In this document: piece by piece, positions 14,501 to 28,380 of the stretch
Position numbering within the stretch: the first letter of the stretch is position 1
Layout of the letters: each line of letters opens with the position of its first letter
Source of the DNA: Coccinella septempunctata
Lineage: Eukaryota; Arthropoda; Insecta; Coleoptera; Coccinellidae
DNA length: 64,000 nucleotides
Reading direction: 5' to 3'
NCBI RefSeq assembly: GCF_907165205.1
Contig: NC_058194.1
Coordinates: forward strand, 8,140,730-8,204,729
The notes under the pieces: model-generated
Told to the model about the DNA's origin: nothing
Databases searched by the model: none
Seen by the model: only the letters and a program-made list of their open reading frames with translations
Translations under genes and position numbers: made by a program

Positions 14501-16009
14501 TGAGATGCACATCTTGAATTTCAGTTCGATAATTCAGATAGGAATTGAGATTTCAGTGGTCAATTCGGCAAAGTGTGATATCAATTCCTTGAAAACTGTT
14601 GGATCAATTCGAACCAAATCTTGAAACTGCACATAGTTTTCGGATTGAGATGCACATGTTGAATTTCAGTTCGATAGTTCAGATAGGAATTGAGATTTCA
14701 GTGGTCAATTCGGCAAAGTGTGATTCAATTCCTCGAAAACTGTTGGATCAATTCGAACCAAATCTTGAAATTTTTCACAGTTTTCGAATTGAGATGCACA
14801 TGTTGAATTTCAGTTCGATAGTTCAGATAGGAATTGAGATTTCAGTGGTCAATTCGGCAAAGTGTCATATCAATTCCTCGGAAACTGTTGGATCAATTCG
14901 AGCCAAATCTTGAAACTGCACATAGTTTTCGGATTGAGATGCACATGTTGAATTTCATTTCGATAGTTCAGATAGGAATTGAGATTTCAGTGGTCTATTC
15001 GGCAAAGTGTGATAACAATTCCTCAAAAACTGTTGGATCAATTCGAACCAAGTCTTGAAACTGCACATAGTTTTCGAAATGAGATGCACAAGTTGAATTT
15101 CAGATCGATAGTTCTTATAGGAATGGAGATTTCAGTAGTCGATTCGTCAAAATATTATTTCAATTCCTAAGGAACTATTGGATCAATTCGAACCAAATCT
15201 TGAAACTGCACACAGTTTTCGAATTGAGATGCACATCTTGAATTTCAGTTCGATAATTCAGATAGGAATTGAGATTTCAGTGGTCAATTCGGCAAAGTGT
15301 GATATCAATTCCTTGAAAACTGTTGGATCAATTCGAACCAAATCTTGAAACTGCACATAGTTTTCGACATGAGATGCACATGTTGAATTTCAGTTCGATA
15401 GTTCAGATAGGAATTGAGATTTCAGTGGTCTATTCGGCAAAGTGTGATAACAATTCCTCAAAAACTGTTGGATCAATTCGAACCAAGTCTTGAAACTGCA
15501 CATAGTTTTCGAAATGAGATGCACAAGTTGAATTTCAGATCGATAGTTCTTATAGGAATGGAGATTTCAGTAGTCGATTCGACAAAATATTATTTCAATT
15601 CCTAAGGAACTATTGGATCAATTCGAACCAAATCTTGAAACTGCACACAGTTTTCGAATTGAGATGCACATCTTGAATTTCAGTTCGATAATTCAGATAG
15701 GAATTGAGATTTCAGTGGTCAATTCGGCAAAGTGTGATATCAATTCCTTGAAAACTGTTGGATCAATTCGAACCAAATCTTGAAACTGCACATAGTTTTC
15801 GACATGAGATGCACATGTTGAATTTCAGTTCGATAGTTCAGATAGGAATTGAGATTTCAGTGGTCAAATCGGCATAGTGTGATATAAATTCCTCGAAAAC
15901 TGTTGGATCAATTCGGACCAAATCTTGAAACTGCACATAGTTTTCGAAATGAGATGCACATGTTGAATTTCAGTTCGATAGTTCAGATAGGAATTGAGAT
16001 TTCAGTGGT

Positions 16010-19000
16010 CAAATCGGCATAGTGTGATATAAATTCCTCGAAAACTGTTGGATCAATTCGGACCAAATCTTGAAACTGCACATAGTTTTCGAAATGAGAT
16101 GCACATGTTGAATTTCAGTTCGATAGTTCAGATAGGAATTGAGATTTCAGTGGTCTATTCGGCAAAGTGTGATATCAATTCCTCGAAAACTGTTGAATCA
16201 ATTCGAACCAAATCTTGCAATTTTACACAGTTTTCGAATTGAGATGCACATGTTGAATTTCAGTTCGATAGTTCAGATAGGAATTGAGATTTCAGTGGTC
16301 AATTCGGCAAAGTGTGATATCAATTCCTCGAAAACTGTTGGATCCATTCGAACCAAATCTTGCCATTTCACACATTTTTCGAATTGAGATGCACATGTTG
16401 AATTTCAGTTCGATAGTTCAGATAGGAATTGAGATTTCAGTGGTCAATTCGGCAAAGTGTGATATCAATTCCTTGAAAACTGTTGGATCAATTCGAACCA
16501 AATCTTGAAACTGCACATAGTTTTCGAATTGAGATGCACATGTTGAATTTCAGTTCGATAGTTCAGATAGGAATTGAGATTTCAGTGGACTATTCGACAT
16601 ATTATCATTTGAATTCCTAAGGAACTATTGGATCAATTCGAACCAAATCTCGAAACTGTACACAGTTTTCGAATTTAGATGCACATGTTGAATTTCAGTT
16701 CGATAGTTCAGATAGGAATTGAGATTTCAGTGGTCAATTCGGCAAAGTGTGATATCAATTCATCGAAAACTGTTGGATCAATTCGAACCAAATCTTGAAA
16801 TATTACACAGTTTCCGAATTGAGATGTACATGTTGAATTTCAGTTCGATAGTTCAGGTAGGAATTGAGATTTCAGTGGTCAATTCGGCAAAGTGTGATAT
16901 CAATTCCTCGAAAACTGTTGGATCAATTCGAACCAAATCTTGAAACTGCACATAGTTTTCGAATTGAGATGCACATGTTGAATTTCAGTTCGATAGTTCA
17001 GATAGGAATTGAGATTTCAGTGGTCAATTCGGCAAAGTGTGATTCAATTCCTCGAAAACTGTTGGATCAATTCGAACCAAATCTTGAAATTTTTCACAGT
17101 TTTCGAATTGAGATGCACATGTTGAATTTCAGTTCGATAGTTCAGATAGGAATTGAGATTTCAGTGGTCAATTCGGCAAAGTGTCATATCAATTCCTCGG
17201 AAACTGTTGGATCAATTCGAGCCAAATCTTGAAACTGCACATAGTTTTCGGATTGAGATGCACATGTTGAATTTCATTTCGATAGTTCAGATAGGAATTG
17301 AGATTTCAGTGGTCTATTCGGCAAAGTGTGATAACAATTCCTCAAAAACTGTTGGATCAATTCGAACCAAGTCTTGAAACTGCACATAGTTTTCGAAATG
17401 AGATGCACAAGTTGAATTTCAGATCGATAGTTCTTATAGGAATGGAGATTTCAGTAGTCGATTCGTCAAAATATTATTTCAATTCCTAAGGAACTATTGG
17501 ATCAATTCGAACCAAATCTTGAAACTGCACACAGTTTTCGAATTGAGATGCACATCTTGAATTTCAGTTCGATAATTCAGATAGGAATTGAGATTTCAGT
17601 GGTCAATTCGGCAAAGTGTGATATCAATTCCTTGAAAACTGTTGGATCAATTCGAACCAAATCTTGAAACTGCACATAGTTTTCGACATGAGATGCACAT
17701 GTTGAATTTCAGTTCGATAGTTCAGATAGGAATTGAGATTTCAGTGGTCTATTCGGCAAAGTGTGATAACAATTCCTCAAAAACTGTTGGATCAATTCGA
17801 ACCAAGTCTTGAAAGTGCACATAGTTTTCGAAATGAGATGCACAAGTTGAATTTCAGATCGATAGTTCTTATAGGAATGGAGATTTCAGTAGTCGATTCG
17901 TCAAAATATTATTTCAATTCCTAAGGAACTATTGGATCAATTCGAACCAAATCTTGAAACTGCACACAGTTTTCGAATTGAGATGCACATCTTGAATTTC
18001 AGTTCGATAATTCAGATAGGAATTGAGATTTCAGTGGTCAATTCGGCAAAGTGTGATATCAATTCCTTGAAAACTGTTGAATCAATTCGAACCAAATCTT
18101 GAAACTGCACATAGTTTTCGACATGAGATGCACATGTTGAATTTCAGTTCGATAGTTCAGATAGGAATTGAGATTTCAGTGGTCAAATCGGCATAGTGTG
18201 ATATAAATTCCTCGAAAACTGTTGGATCAATTCGGACCAAATCTTGAAACTGCACATAGTTTTCGGATTGAGATGCACATGTTGAATTTCAGTTCGATAG
18301 TTCAGATAGGAATTGAGATTTCAGTGGTCTATTCGGCAAAGTGTGATATCAATTCCTCGAAAACTGTTGAATCAATTCGAACCAAATCTTGCAATTTTAC
18401 ACAGTTTTCGAATTGAGATGCACATGTTGAATTTCAGTTCGATAGTTCAGATAGGAATTGAGATTTCAGTGGTCAATTCGGCAAAGTGTGATATCAATTC
18501 CTCGAAAACTGTTGGATCCATTCGAACCAAATCTTGCCATTTTACACATTTTTCGAATTGAGATGCACATGTTGAATTTCAGTTCGATAGTTCAGATAGG
18601 AATTGAGATTTCAGTGGTCAATTCGGCAAAGTGTGATATCAATTCCTTGAAAACTGTTGGATCAATTCGAACCAAATCTTGAAACTGCACATAGTTTTCG
18701 AATTGAGATGCACATGTTGAATTTCAGTTCGATAGTTCAGATAGGAATTGAGATTTCAGTGGACTATTCGACATATTATCATTTGAATTCCTAAGGAACT
18801 ATTGGATCAATTCGAACCAAATCTCGAAACTGTACACAGTTTTCGAATTTAGATGCACATGTTGAATTTCAGTTCGATAGTTCAGATAGGAATTGAGATT
18901 TCAGTGGTCAATTCGGCAAAGTGTGATATCAATTCATCGAAAACTGTTGGATCAATTCGAACCAAATCTTGAAATATTACACAGTTTCCGAATTGAGATG

Positions 19001-19909
19001 TACATGTTGAATTTCAGTTCGATAGTTCAGGTAGGAATTGAGATTTCAGTGGTCAATTCGGCAAAGTGTGATATCAATTCCTCGAAAACTGTTGGATCAA
19101 TTCGAACCAAATCTTGAAACTGCACATAGTTTTCGGATTGAGATGCACATGTTGAATTTCAGTTCGATAGTTCAGATAGGAATTGAGATTTCAGTGGTCA
19201 ATTCGGCAAAGTGTGATTCAATTCCTCGAAAACTGTTGGATCAATTCGAACCAAATCTTGAAATTTTTCACAGTTTTCGAATTGAGATGCACATGTTGAA
19301 TTTCAGTTCGATAGTTCAGATAGGAATTGAGATTTCAGTGGTCAATTCGGCAAAGTGTCATATCAATTCCTCGGAAACTGTTGGATCAATTCGAGCCAAA
19401 TCTTGAAACTGCACATAGTTTTCGGATTGAGATGCACATGTTGAATTTCATTTCGATAGTTCAGATAGGAATTGAGATTTCAGTGGTCTATTCGGCAAAG
19501 TGTGATAACAATTCCTCAAAAACTGTTGGATCAATTCGAACCAAGTCTTGAAACTGCACATAGTTTTCGAAATGAGATGCACAAGTTGAATTTCAGATCG
19601 ATAGTTCTTATAGGAATGGAGATTTCAGTAGTCGATTCGTCAAAATATTATTTCAATTCCTAAGGAACTATTGGATCAATTCGAACCAAATCTTGAAACT
19701 GCACACAGTTTTCGAATTGAGATGCACATCTTGAATTTCAGTTCGATAATTCAGATAGGAATTGAGATTTCAGTGGTCAATTCGGCAAAGTGTGATATCA
19801 ATTCCTTGAAAACTGTTGGATCAATTCGAACCAAATCTTGAAACTGCACATAGTTTTCGACATGAGATGCACATGTTGAATTTCAGTTCGATAGTTCAGA
19901 TAGGAATTG
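16010..19909 (+). repeat. 2174-bp HOR duplication (15 monomers) in block B
   Basis: Monomers from about 16010 to 17735 recur with an offset of 2174 bp at about 18184 to 19909, with the same variant order. 2174 is 15 monomers minus one base. The two copies differ by a few substitutions, such as AATGAGATG against GATTGAGATG near 16100 and 18265. The match stops near 19909, where CTATTCGG in copy one is CAAATCGG in copy two. This indicates recent unequal exchange or segmental amplification. Confidence 0.8.
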
Positions 19910-22330
19910 AGATTTCAGTGGTCAAATCGGCATAGTGTGATATAAATTCCTCGAAAACTGTTGGATCAATTCGGACCAAATCTTGAAACTGCACATAGTT
20001 TTCGGATTGAGATGCACATGTTGAATTTCAGTTCGATAGTTCAGATAGGAATTGAGATTTCAGTGGTCTATTCGGCAAAGTGTGATATCAATTCCTCGAA
20101 AACTGTTGAATCAATTCGAACCAAATCTTGCAATTTTACACAGTTTTCGAATTGAGATGCACATGTTGAATTTCAGTTCGATAGTTGAGATAGGAATTGA
20201 GATCAGTGGTCAATTCGGCAAAGTGTGATATCAATTCCTCGAAAACTGTTGGATCCATTCGAACCAAATCTTGCCATTTTACACAGTTTTCGAATTGAGA
20301 TGCACATGTTGAATTTCAGTTCGATAGTTCAGATAGGAATTGAGATTTCAGTGGTCAATTCGGCAAAGTGTGATATCAATTCATCGAAAACTGTTGGATC
20401 AATTCGAACCAAATCTTGAAATATTACACAGTTTCCGAATTGAGATGTACATGTTGAATTTCAGTTCGATAGTTCAGATAGGAATTGAGATTTCAGTGAT
20501 CAATTCGGCAAAGTGTGATATCAATTCCTCGAAAACTGTTGGATCAATTCGAACCAAATCTTGAAACTGCACATAGTTTTCGGATTGAGATGCACATGTT
20601 GAATTTCAGTTCGATAGTTCAGATAGGAATTGAGATTTCAGTGGTCAATTCGGCAAAGTGTGATTCAATTCCTCGAAAACTGTTGGATCAATTCGAACCA
20701 AATCTTGAAATTTTCCACAGTTTTCGAATTGAGATGCACATGTTGAATTTCAGTTCGATAGTTCAGATAGGAATTGAGATTTCAGTGGTCAATTCGGCAA
20801 CGTGTGATATCAATTCCTCGAAAACTGTTAGATCAATTCGAACCAAATCTTGCAATTTTACACAGTTTTCGAATTGAGATGCACATGTTGAATTTTAGTT
20901 CGATAGTTCAGATAGGAATTGAGATTTCAGTGGTCAATTCGGCAAAGTGTGATGTCAATTCCTCGAAAACTGTTGGATCCATTCGAACCAAATCTTGCAA
21001 TTTTACACAGTTTTCGAATTGAGATGCACATGTTGAATTTCAGTTCGATAGTTCAGATAGGAATTGAGATTTCAGTGGTCAATTCGGCAAAGTGTGATAT
21101 CAATTCCTCGAAAACTGTTGGATCAATTCGAACCAAGTCTTGAAACTGCACATAGTTTTCGAAATGAGATGCACATGTTGAATTTCAGATCGATAGTTCT
21201 GATAGGAATGGAGATTTCAATAGTCGATTCGACAAAATATTATTTCAATTCCTAAGGAACTATTGGATCAATTCGAACCAAATCTTGAAACTGCACACAG
21301 TTTTCGAATTGACATGCACATGTTGAATTTCAGTTCGATAGTTCAGATAGGAATTGAGATTTCAGTGGTCAATTCGGCAAAGTGTGATATCAATTCCTTG
21401 AAAACTGTTGGATCAATTCGGAACAAATCTTGAAACTGCACATAGTTTTCGGATTGAGATGCAAATGTTGAATTTCAGTTCGATAGTTCAGATAGGAATT
21501 GAGATTTCAGTGGTCTATTCGGCAAAGTGTGATATCAATTCCTCGAAAACTGTTGGATCAATTCGAACCAAATCTTGAAACTGCACATAGTTTCCGAATT
21601 GAGATGCACATGTTGAATTTCAGTTCGATAGTTCAGATAGGAATTGAGATTTCAGTGGTCTATTCGGCAAAGTGTGATAACAATTCCTCAAAAACTGTTG
21701 GATCAATTCGAACCAAGTCTTGAAACTGCACATAGTTTTCGAAATGAGATGCACAAGTTGAATTTCAGATCGATAGTTCTGTTAGGATATGGAGATTTCA
21801 GTAGTCGATTCGACAAAATATTATTTCAATTCCTAAGGAACTATTGGATCAATTCGAACCAAATCTTGAAACTGCACACAGTTTTCGAATTGAGATGCAC
21901 ATGTTGAATTTCAGTACGATAGTTCAGATAGGAATTGCGATTTCAGTGGTCAATTCGGCAAAGTGTGATATCAATTCATCGAAAACTGTTGGATCAATTC
22001 GAACCAAATCTTGAAATTTTACACAGTTTTCGAATTGAGATGCACATGTTGAATTTCAGTTCGATAGTTCAGATAGGAATTGATATTTCAGTTATCAATT
22101 CGGCAAAGTGTGATATCAATTCCTCAAAAACTGTTGGATCAATTCGAACCAAATCTTGAAACTGCACATAGTTTTCGAAATGAGATGCACGTGTTGAATT
22201 TCAGATCGTTAGTTCTGATAGGAACGGAGATTTCAGTAGTCGATTCGACAAAATATAATTTCAATTCATAAGGAACTATTGGATCAATTCGACCCAAATC
22301 TCGAAACTGTACACAGTTTTCGAATCGAGA

Positions 22331-22350
22331 TGCACATGTTGATTTGGGTC
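22331..22350. other. Orientation switch B/C
   Basis: Plus-orientation satellite (GATGCACATGTTGA) passes directly into minus-orientation satellite (GATTTGGGTCGAATTGG). The two bases GA at 22341-22342 fit both sides. Unlike the A/B junction, the two sides are different parts of the monomer, so there is no local palindrome. Confidence 0.92.
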
Positions 22351-24280
22351 GAATTGGTCCAACAGTTTTTGAGGAATTGATATCACACTTTGCCGATTAG
22401 ACCACTGAAATCTCAATTCCTATCTGAACTATCGAACTGAAATTCAACAAGTGCATCTCAATCCGAAAACTGTGTAAAATTTCAAGATTTGGTTCGAATT
22501 GATCCAACAGTTTTCGATGAATTGATATCACACTTTGCCGAATTGACCACTGAAATCTCAATTCCTATCTGAACTATCGTACTGAAATTCAACATGTGCA
22601 TCTCATTTCGAAAACTATGTGCAGTTTCAAGATTTGGTTCGAAGTGATCCACTAGTTCCTCAGGAATTGAAATGATACTTTGTCGAATCGACGACTGAAA
22701 TCTCAATTCCTATCAGAACTATCGAACTGACATTCAACATGTGCATCTCAATTCGAAAACTATGAGCAGTTTCAAGATTTGGGTCGAATTGGTCCAACAG
22801 TTTTTGAGGAATTGATATCACACTTTGCCGAATAGACCACTGAAATCTCAATTCCTATCTGAACTATCGAACTGAAATTCAACAAGTGCATCTCAATCCG
22901 AAAACTATGTGCAGTTTCAAGATTTGGTTCGAATTGATCCAACAGTTTTTGAGGAATTGATATCACACTTTGCCGAATTGATAACTGAAATCTCAATTAA
23001 TATCTGAACTTTCGAACTGAAATTCAACATGTGCATCTCAATTCGAAAACTGTGTAAAATTTCAAGATTTGGTTCGAATTGATCCAACAGTTTTCGAGGA
23101 ATTGATATCACACTTTGCCGAATCGACTACTGAAATCTCCATTCCTATCTGAACTATCGATCTGAAATTCAACATGTGCATCTCAATTCGAAAACTAAGT
23201 GCAGTTTCAAGATTTGGGTCGAATTGGTCCAACAGTTTTCGAGGAATTGACATCACACTTTGCCGAATTGACCACTGAAATCTCAATTCCTATCTGAACT
23301 ATCGATTTGAAATTCAACATGTGCATCTCAATTCCAAAACTATGTGCTGTTTCAAGATTTGGTTCGAATTGATCCAACAGTTTTTGAGGAATTGATATCA
23401 CACTTTGCCGAATTGACCACTGAAATCTCAATTCCTATCTGAACTATCGAACTGAAATTCAACATGTGCATCTCAATTCGAAAACTGTGTACAGTTTCAA
23501 GATTTGGGTCGAATTGATCCAATAGTTCCTTAGGAATTAAAATGATACTTTGTCGAATCGACCACTGAAATCTCAATTCCTATCAGAACTATCGACTTGA
23601 AATTCAACATGTGCATCCCAATTCGAAAACTGTGTGAAATTTCAAGATTTGGTTCGAATTGATCCAACAGTTTTCGAGGAATTGATATCACACTATGTCG
23701 AATCGACCACTGAAATCTCAATTCCTATCAGAACTATCGAACTGAAATTCAAAATGTGCATATCAATTCGAAAACTATGTGCAGTTTCAAGATTTGGTTC
23801 GAATTGATCCAACAGTTTTCGAGGAATTGATATCACACTTTGCCGAATTGACCACTGAAATCTCAATTCCTATCTGAACTATCGGACTGAAATTCAACAT
23901 GTGCATCTCAATTCGAAAACTGTGTACAGTTTCGAGATTTGGGTCGAATTGATCCAATAGTTCCTTATGAATTGAAATTATATTTTGTCGAATCGACTAC
24001 TGAAATCTCCGTTCCTATCAGAACTAACGATCTGAAATTCAACACGTGCATCTCATTTCGAAAACTATGTGCAGTTTCAAGATTTGGTTCGAATTGATCC
24101 TACAGTTTTTGAGGAATTGATATCACACTTTGCCGAATTGATAACTGAAATATCAATTCCTATCTGAACTATCGAACTGAAATTCAACATGTGCATCTCA
24201 ATTCGAAAACTGTGTAAAATTTCAAGATTTGGTTCGAATTGATCCAACAGTTTTCGATGAATTGATATCACACTTTGCCG

Positions 24281-27200
24281 AATTGACCACTGAAATCGCA
24301 ATTCCTATCTGAACTATCGTACTGAAATTCAACATGTGCATCTCATTTCGAAAACTATGTGCAGTTTCGAAATTTGGTTCGAATTGATCCACTAGTTCCT
24401 CAGGAATTGAAATGATACTTTGTCGAATCGACGACTGAAATCTCAATTCCTATCAGAACTATCGAACTGACATTCAACATGTGCATCTCAATTCGAAAAC
24501 TAGTTTCAAGATTTGGGTCGAATTGGTCCAACAGTTTTTGAGGAATTGATATCACACTTTGCCGAATAGACCACTGAAATCTCAATTCCTATCTGAACTA
24601 TCGAACTGAAATTCAACAAGTGCATCTCAATCCGAAAACTGTGTAAAATTTCAAGATTTGGTTCGAATTGATCCAACAGTTTTCGATGAATTGATATCAC
24701 ACTTTGCCGAATTGACCACTGAAATCTCAATTCCTATCTGAACTATCGTACTGAAATTCAACATGTGCATCTCATTTCGAAAACTATGTGCAGTTTCAAG
24801 ATTTGGTTCGAAGTGATCCACTAGTTCCTCAGGAATTGAAATGATACTTTGTCGAATCGACGACTGAAATCTCAATTCCTATCAGAACTATCGAACTGAC
24901 ATTCAACATGTGCATCTCAATTCGAAAACTGTGTACAGTTTCAAGATTTGGGTCGAATTGGTCCAACAGTTTTTGAGGAATTGATATCACACTTTGCCGA
25001 ATAGACCACTGAAATCTCAATTCCTATCTGAACTATCGATTTGAAATTCAACATGTGCATCTCAATTCCAAAACTATGTGCTGTTTCAAGATTTGGTTCG
25101 AATTGATCCAACAGTTTTTGAGGAATTGATATCACACTTTGCCGAATTGACCACTGAAATCTCAATTCCTATCTGAACTATCGAACTGAAATTCAACATG
25201 TGCATCTCAATTCGAAAACTGTGTACAGTTTCAAGATTTGGGTCGAATTGATCCAATAGTTCCTTAGGAATTAAAATGATACTTTGTCGAATCGACCACT
25301 GAAATCTCAATTCCTATCAGAACTATCGACTTGAAATTCAACATGTGCATCCCAATTCGAAAACTGTGTAAAATTTCAAGATTTGGTTCGAATTGATCCA
25401 ACAGTTTTCGAGGAATTGATATCACACTATGTCGAATCGACCACTGAAATCTCAATTCCTATCAGAACTATCGAACTGAAATTCAAAATGTGCATATCAA
25501 TTCGAAAACTATGTGCAGTTTCAAGATTTGGTTCGAATTGATCCAACAGTTTTCGAGGAATTGATATCACACTTTGCCGAATTGACCACTGAAATCTCAA
25601 TTCCTATCTGAACTATCGGACTGAAATTCAACATGTGCATCTCAATTCGAAAACTGTGTACAGTTTCGAGATTTGGGTCGAATTGATCCAATAGTTCCTT
25701 ATGAATTGAAATTATATTTTGTCGAATCGACTACTGAAATCTCCGTTCCTATCAGAACTAACGATCTGAAATTCAACACGTGCATCTCATTTCGAAAACT
25801 ATGTGCAGTTTCAAGATTTGGTTCGAATTGATCCAACAGTTTTTGAGGAATTGATATCACACTTTGCCGAATTGATAACTGAAATATCAATTCCTATCTG
25901 AACTATCGAACTGAAATTCAACATGTGCATCTCAATTCGAAAACTGTGTAAAATTTCAAGATTTGGTTCGAATTGATCCAACAGTTTTCGAGGAATTGAT
26001 ATCACACTTTGCCGAATTGACCACTGAAATCGCAATTCCTATCTGAACTATCGTACTGAAATTCAACATGTGCATCTCATTTCGAAAACTATGTGCAGTT
26101 TCGAAATTTGGTTCGAATTGATCCACTAGTTCCTCAGGAATTGAAATGATACTTTGTCGAATCGACGACTGAAATCTCAATTCCTATCAGAACTATCGAA
26201 CTGACATTCAACATGTGCATCTCAATTCGAAAACTAGTTTCAAGATTTGGGTCGAATTGGTCCAACAGTTTTTGAGGAATTGATATCACACTTTGCCGAA
26301 TAGACCACTGAAATCTCAATTCCTATCTGAACTATCGAACTGAAATTCAACAAGTGCATCTCAATCCGAAAACTGTGTAAAATTTCAAGGTTTGGTTCGA
26401 ATTGATCCAACAGTTTTCGATGAATTGATATCACACTTTGCCGAATTGACCACTGAAATCTCAATTCCTATCTGAACTATCGTACTGAAATTCAACATGT
26501 GCATCTCATTTCGAAAACTATGTGCAGTTTCAAGATTTGGTTCGAAGTGATCCACTAGTTCCTCAGGAATTGAAATGATACTTTGTCGAATCGACGACTG
26601 AAATCTCAATTCCTATCAGAACTATCGAACTGACATTCAACATGTGCATCTCAATTCGAAAACTATGTGCAGTTTCAAGATTTGGGTCGAATTGGTCCAA
26701 CAGTTTTTGAGGAATTGATATCACACTTTGCCGAATCGACCACTGAAATCTCAATTCCTATCTGAACTATCGAACTGAAATTCAACATGTGCATCTCAAT
26801 TCCAAAACTATGTGCTGTTTCAAGATTTGGTTCGAATTGATCCAACAGTTTTTGAGGAATTGATATCACACTTTGCCGAATTGACCACTGAAATCTCAAT
26901 TCCTATCTGAACTATCGAACTGAAATTCAACATGTGCATCTCAATTCGAAAACTGTGTACAGTTTCAAGATTTGGGTCGAATTGATCCAATAGTTCCTTA
27001 GGAATTAAAATGATACTTTGTCGAATCGACCACTGAAATCTCAATTCCTATCAGAACTATCGACTTGAAATTCAACATGTGCATCCCAATTCGAAAACTG
27101 TGTAAAATTTCAAGATTTGGTTCGAATTGATCCAACAGTTTTCGAGGAATTGATATCACACTATGTCGAATCGACCACTGAAATCTCAATTCCTATCAGA

Positions 27201-28380
27201 ACTATCGAACTGAAATTCAAAATGTGCATATCAATTCGAAAACTATGTGCAGTTTCAAGATTTGGTTCGAATTGATCCAACAGTTTTCGAGGAATTGATA
27301 TCACACTTTGCCGAATTGACCACTGAAATCTCAATTCCTATCTGAACTATCGGACTGAAATTCAACATGTGCATCTCAATTCGAAAACTGTGAACAGTTT
27401 CGAGATTTGGGTCGAATTGATCCAATAGTTCCTTATGAATTGAAATTATATTTTGTCGAATCGACTACTGAAATCTCCGTTCCAATCAGAACTAACGATC
27501 TGAAATTCAACACGTGCATCTCATTTCGAAAACTATGTGCAGTTTCAAGATTTGGTTCGAATTGATCCAACAGTTTTTGAGGAATTGATATCACACTTTG
27601 CCGAATTGATAACTGAAATATCAATTCCTATCTGAACTATCGAACTGAAATTCAACATTTGCATCTCAATTCGAAAACTGTGTAAAATTTCAAGATTTGG
27701 TTCGAATTGATCCAACAGTTTTCGATGAATTGATATCACACTTTGCCGAATTGACCACTGAAATCGCAATTCCTATCTGAACTATCGTACTGAAATTCAA
27801 CATGTGCATCTCATTTCGAAAACTATGTGCAGTTTCGAAATTTGGTTCGAATTGATCCACTAGTTCCTCAGGAATTGAAATGATACTTTGTCGAATCGAC
27901 GACTGAAATCTCAATTCCTATCAGAACTATCGAACTGACATTCAACATGTGCATCTCAATTCGAAAACTAGTTTCAAGATTTGGGTCGAATTGGTCCAAC
28001 AGTTTTTGAGGAATTGATATCACACTTTGCCGAATAGACCACTGAAATCTCAATTCCTATCTGAACTATCGAACTGAAATTCAACAAGTGCATCTCAATC
28101 CGAAAACTGTGTAAAATTTCAAGATTTGGTTCGAATTGATCCAACAGTTTTCGATGAATTGATATCACACTTTGCCGAATTGACCACTGAAATCTCAATT
28201 CCTATCTGAACTATCGTACTGAAATTCAACATGTGCATCTCATTTCGAAAACTATGTGCAGTTTCAAGATTTGGTTCGAAGTGATCCACTAGTTCCTCAG
28301 GAATTGAAATGATACTTTGTCGAATCGACGACTGAAATCTCAATTCCTATCAGAACTATCGAACTGACATTCAACATGTG
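24281..28380 (-). repeat. 12-monomer HOR, consecutive 1734-bp units
   Basis: Two complete units (24281-26014 and 26015-27748) and the start of a third (27749 to about 28380) follow each other. The same monomer variants sit at offsets of exactly 1734 bp. The unit is 12 x 145 minus 6 bp, the shortfall being the ATGTGC deletion in one monomer. The third copy departs from the pattern near 28409. Confidence 0.87.

Larger units (their letters stand above)
6911..22340 (+). repeat. 145-bp satellite array, block B (plus orientation)
   Basis: About 106 monomers in plus orientation (GATTTCAGTGGTCAATTCGG, CAAAGTGTGATATCAATTCC and so on). Block B has its own set of variants not typical of A and C, such as CAAATCGGCATAGTG, GACATATTATCATTTG and a 1-base-deleted monomer reading GTGTGATTCAATTCC. 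These variants recur in blocks of several monomers, showing local amplification. One monomer near 10801 has lost 10 bp between CAGTAGTC and AAAATATT. No gene or non-satellite insert was seen in this 15.4 kb. Confidence 0.97.
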
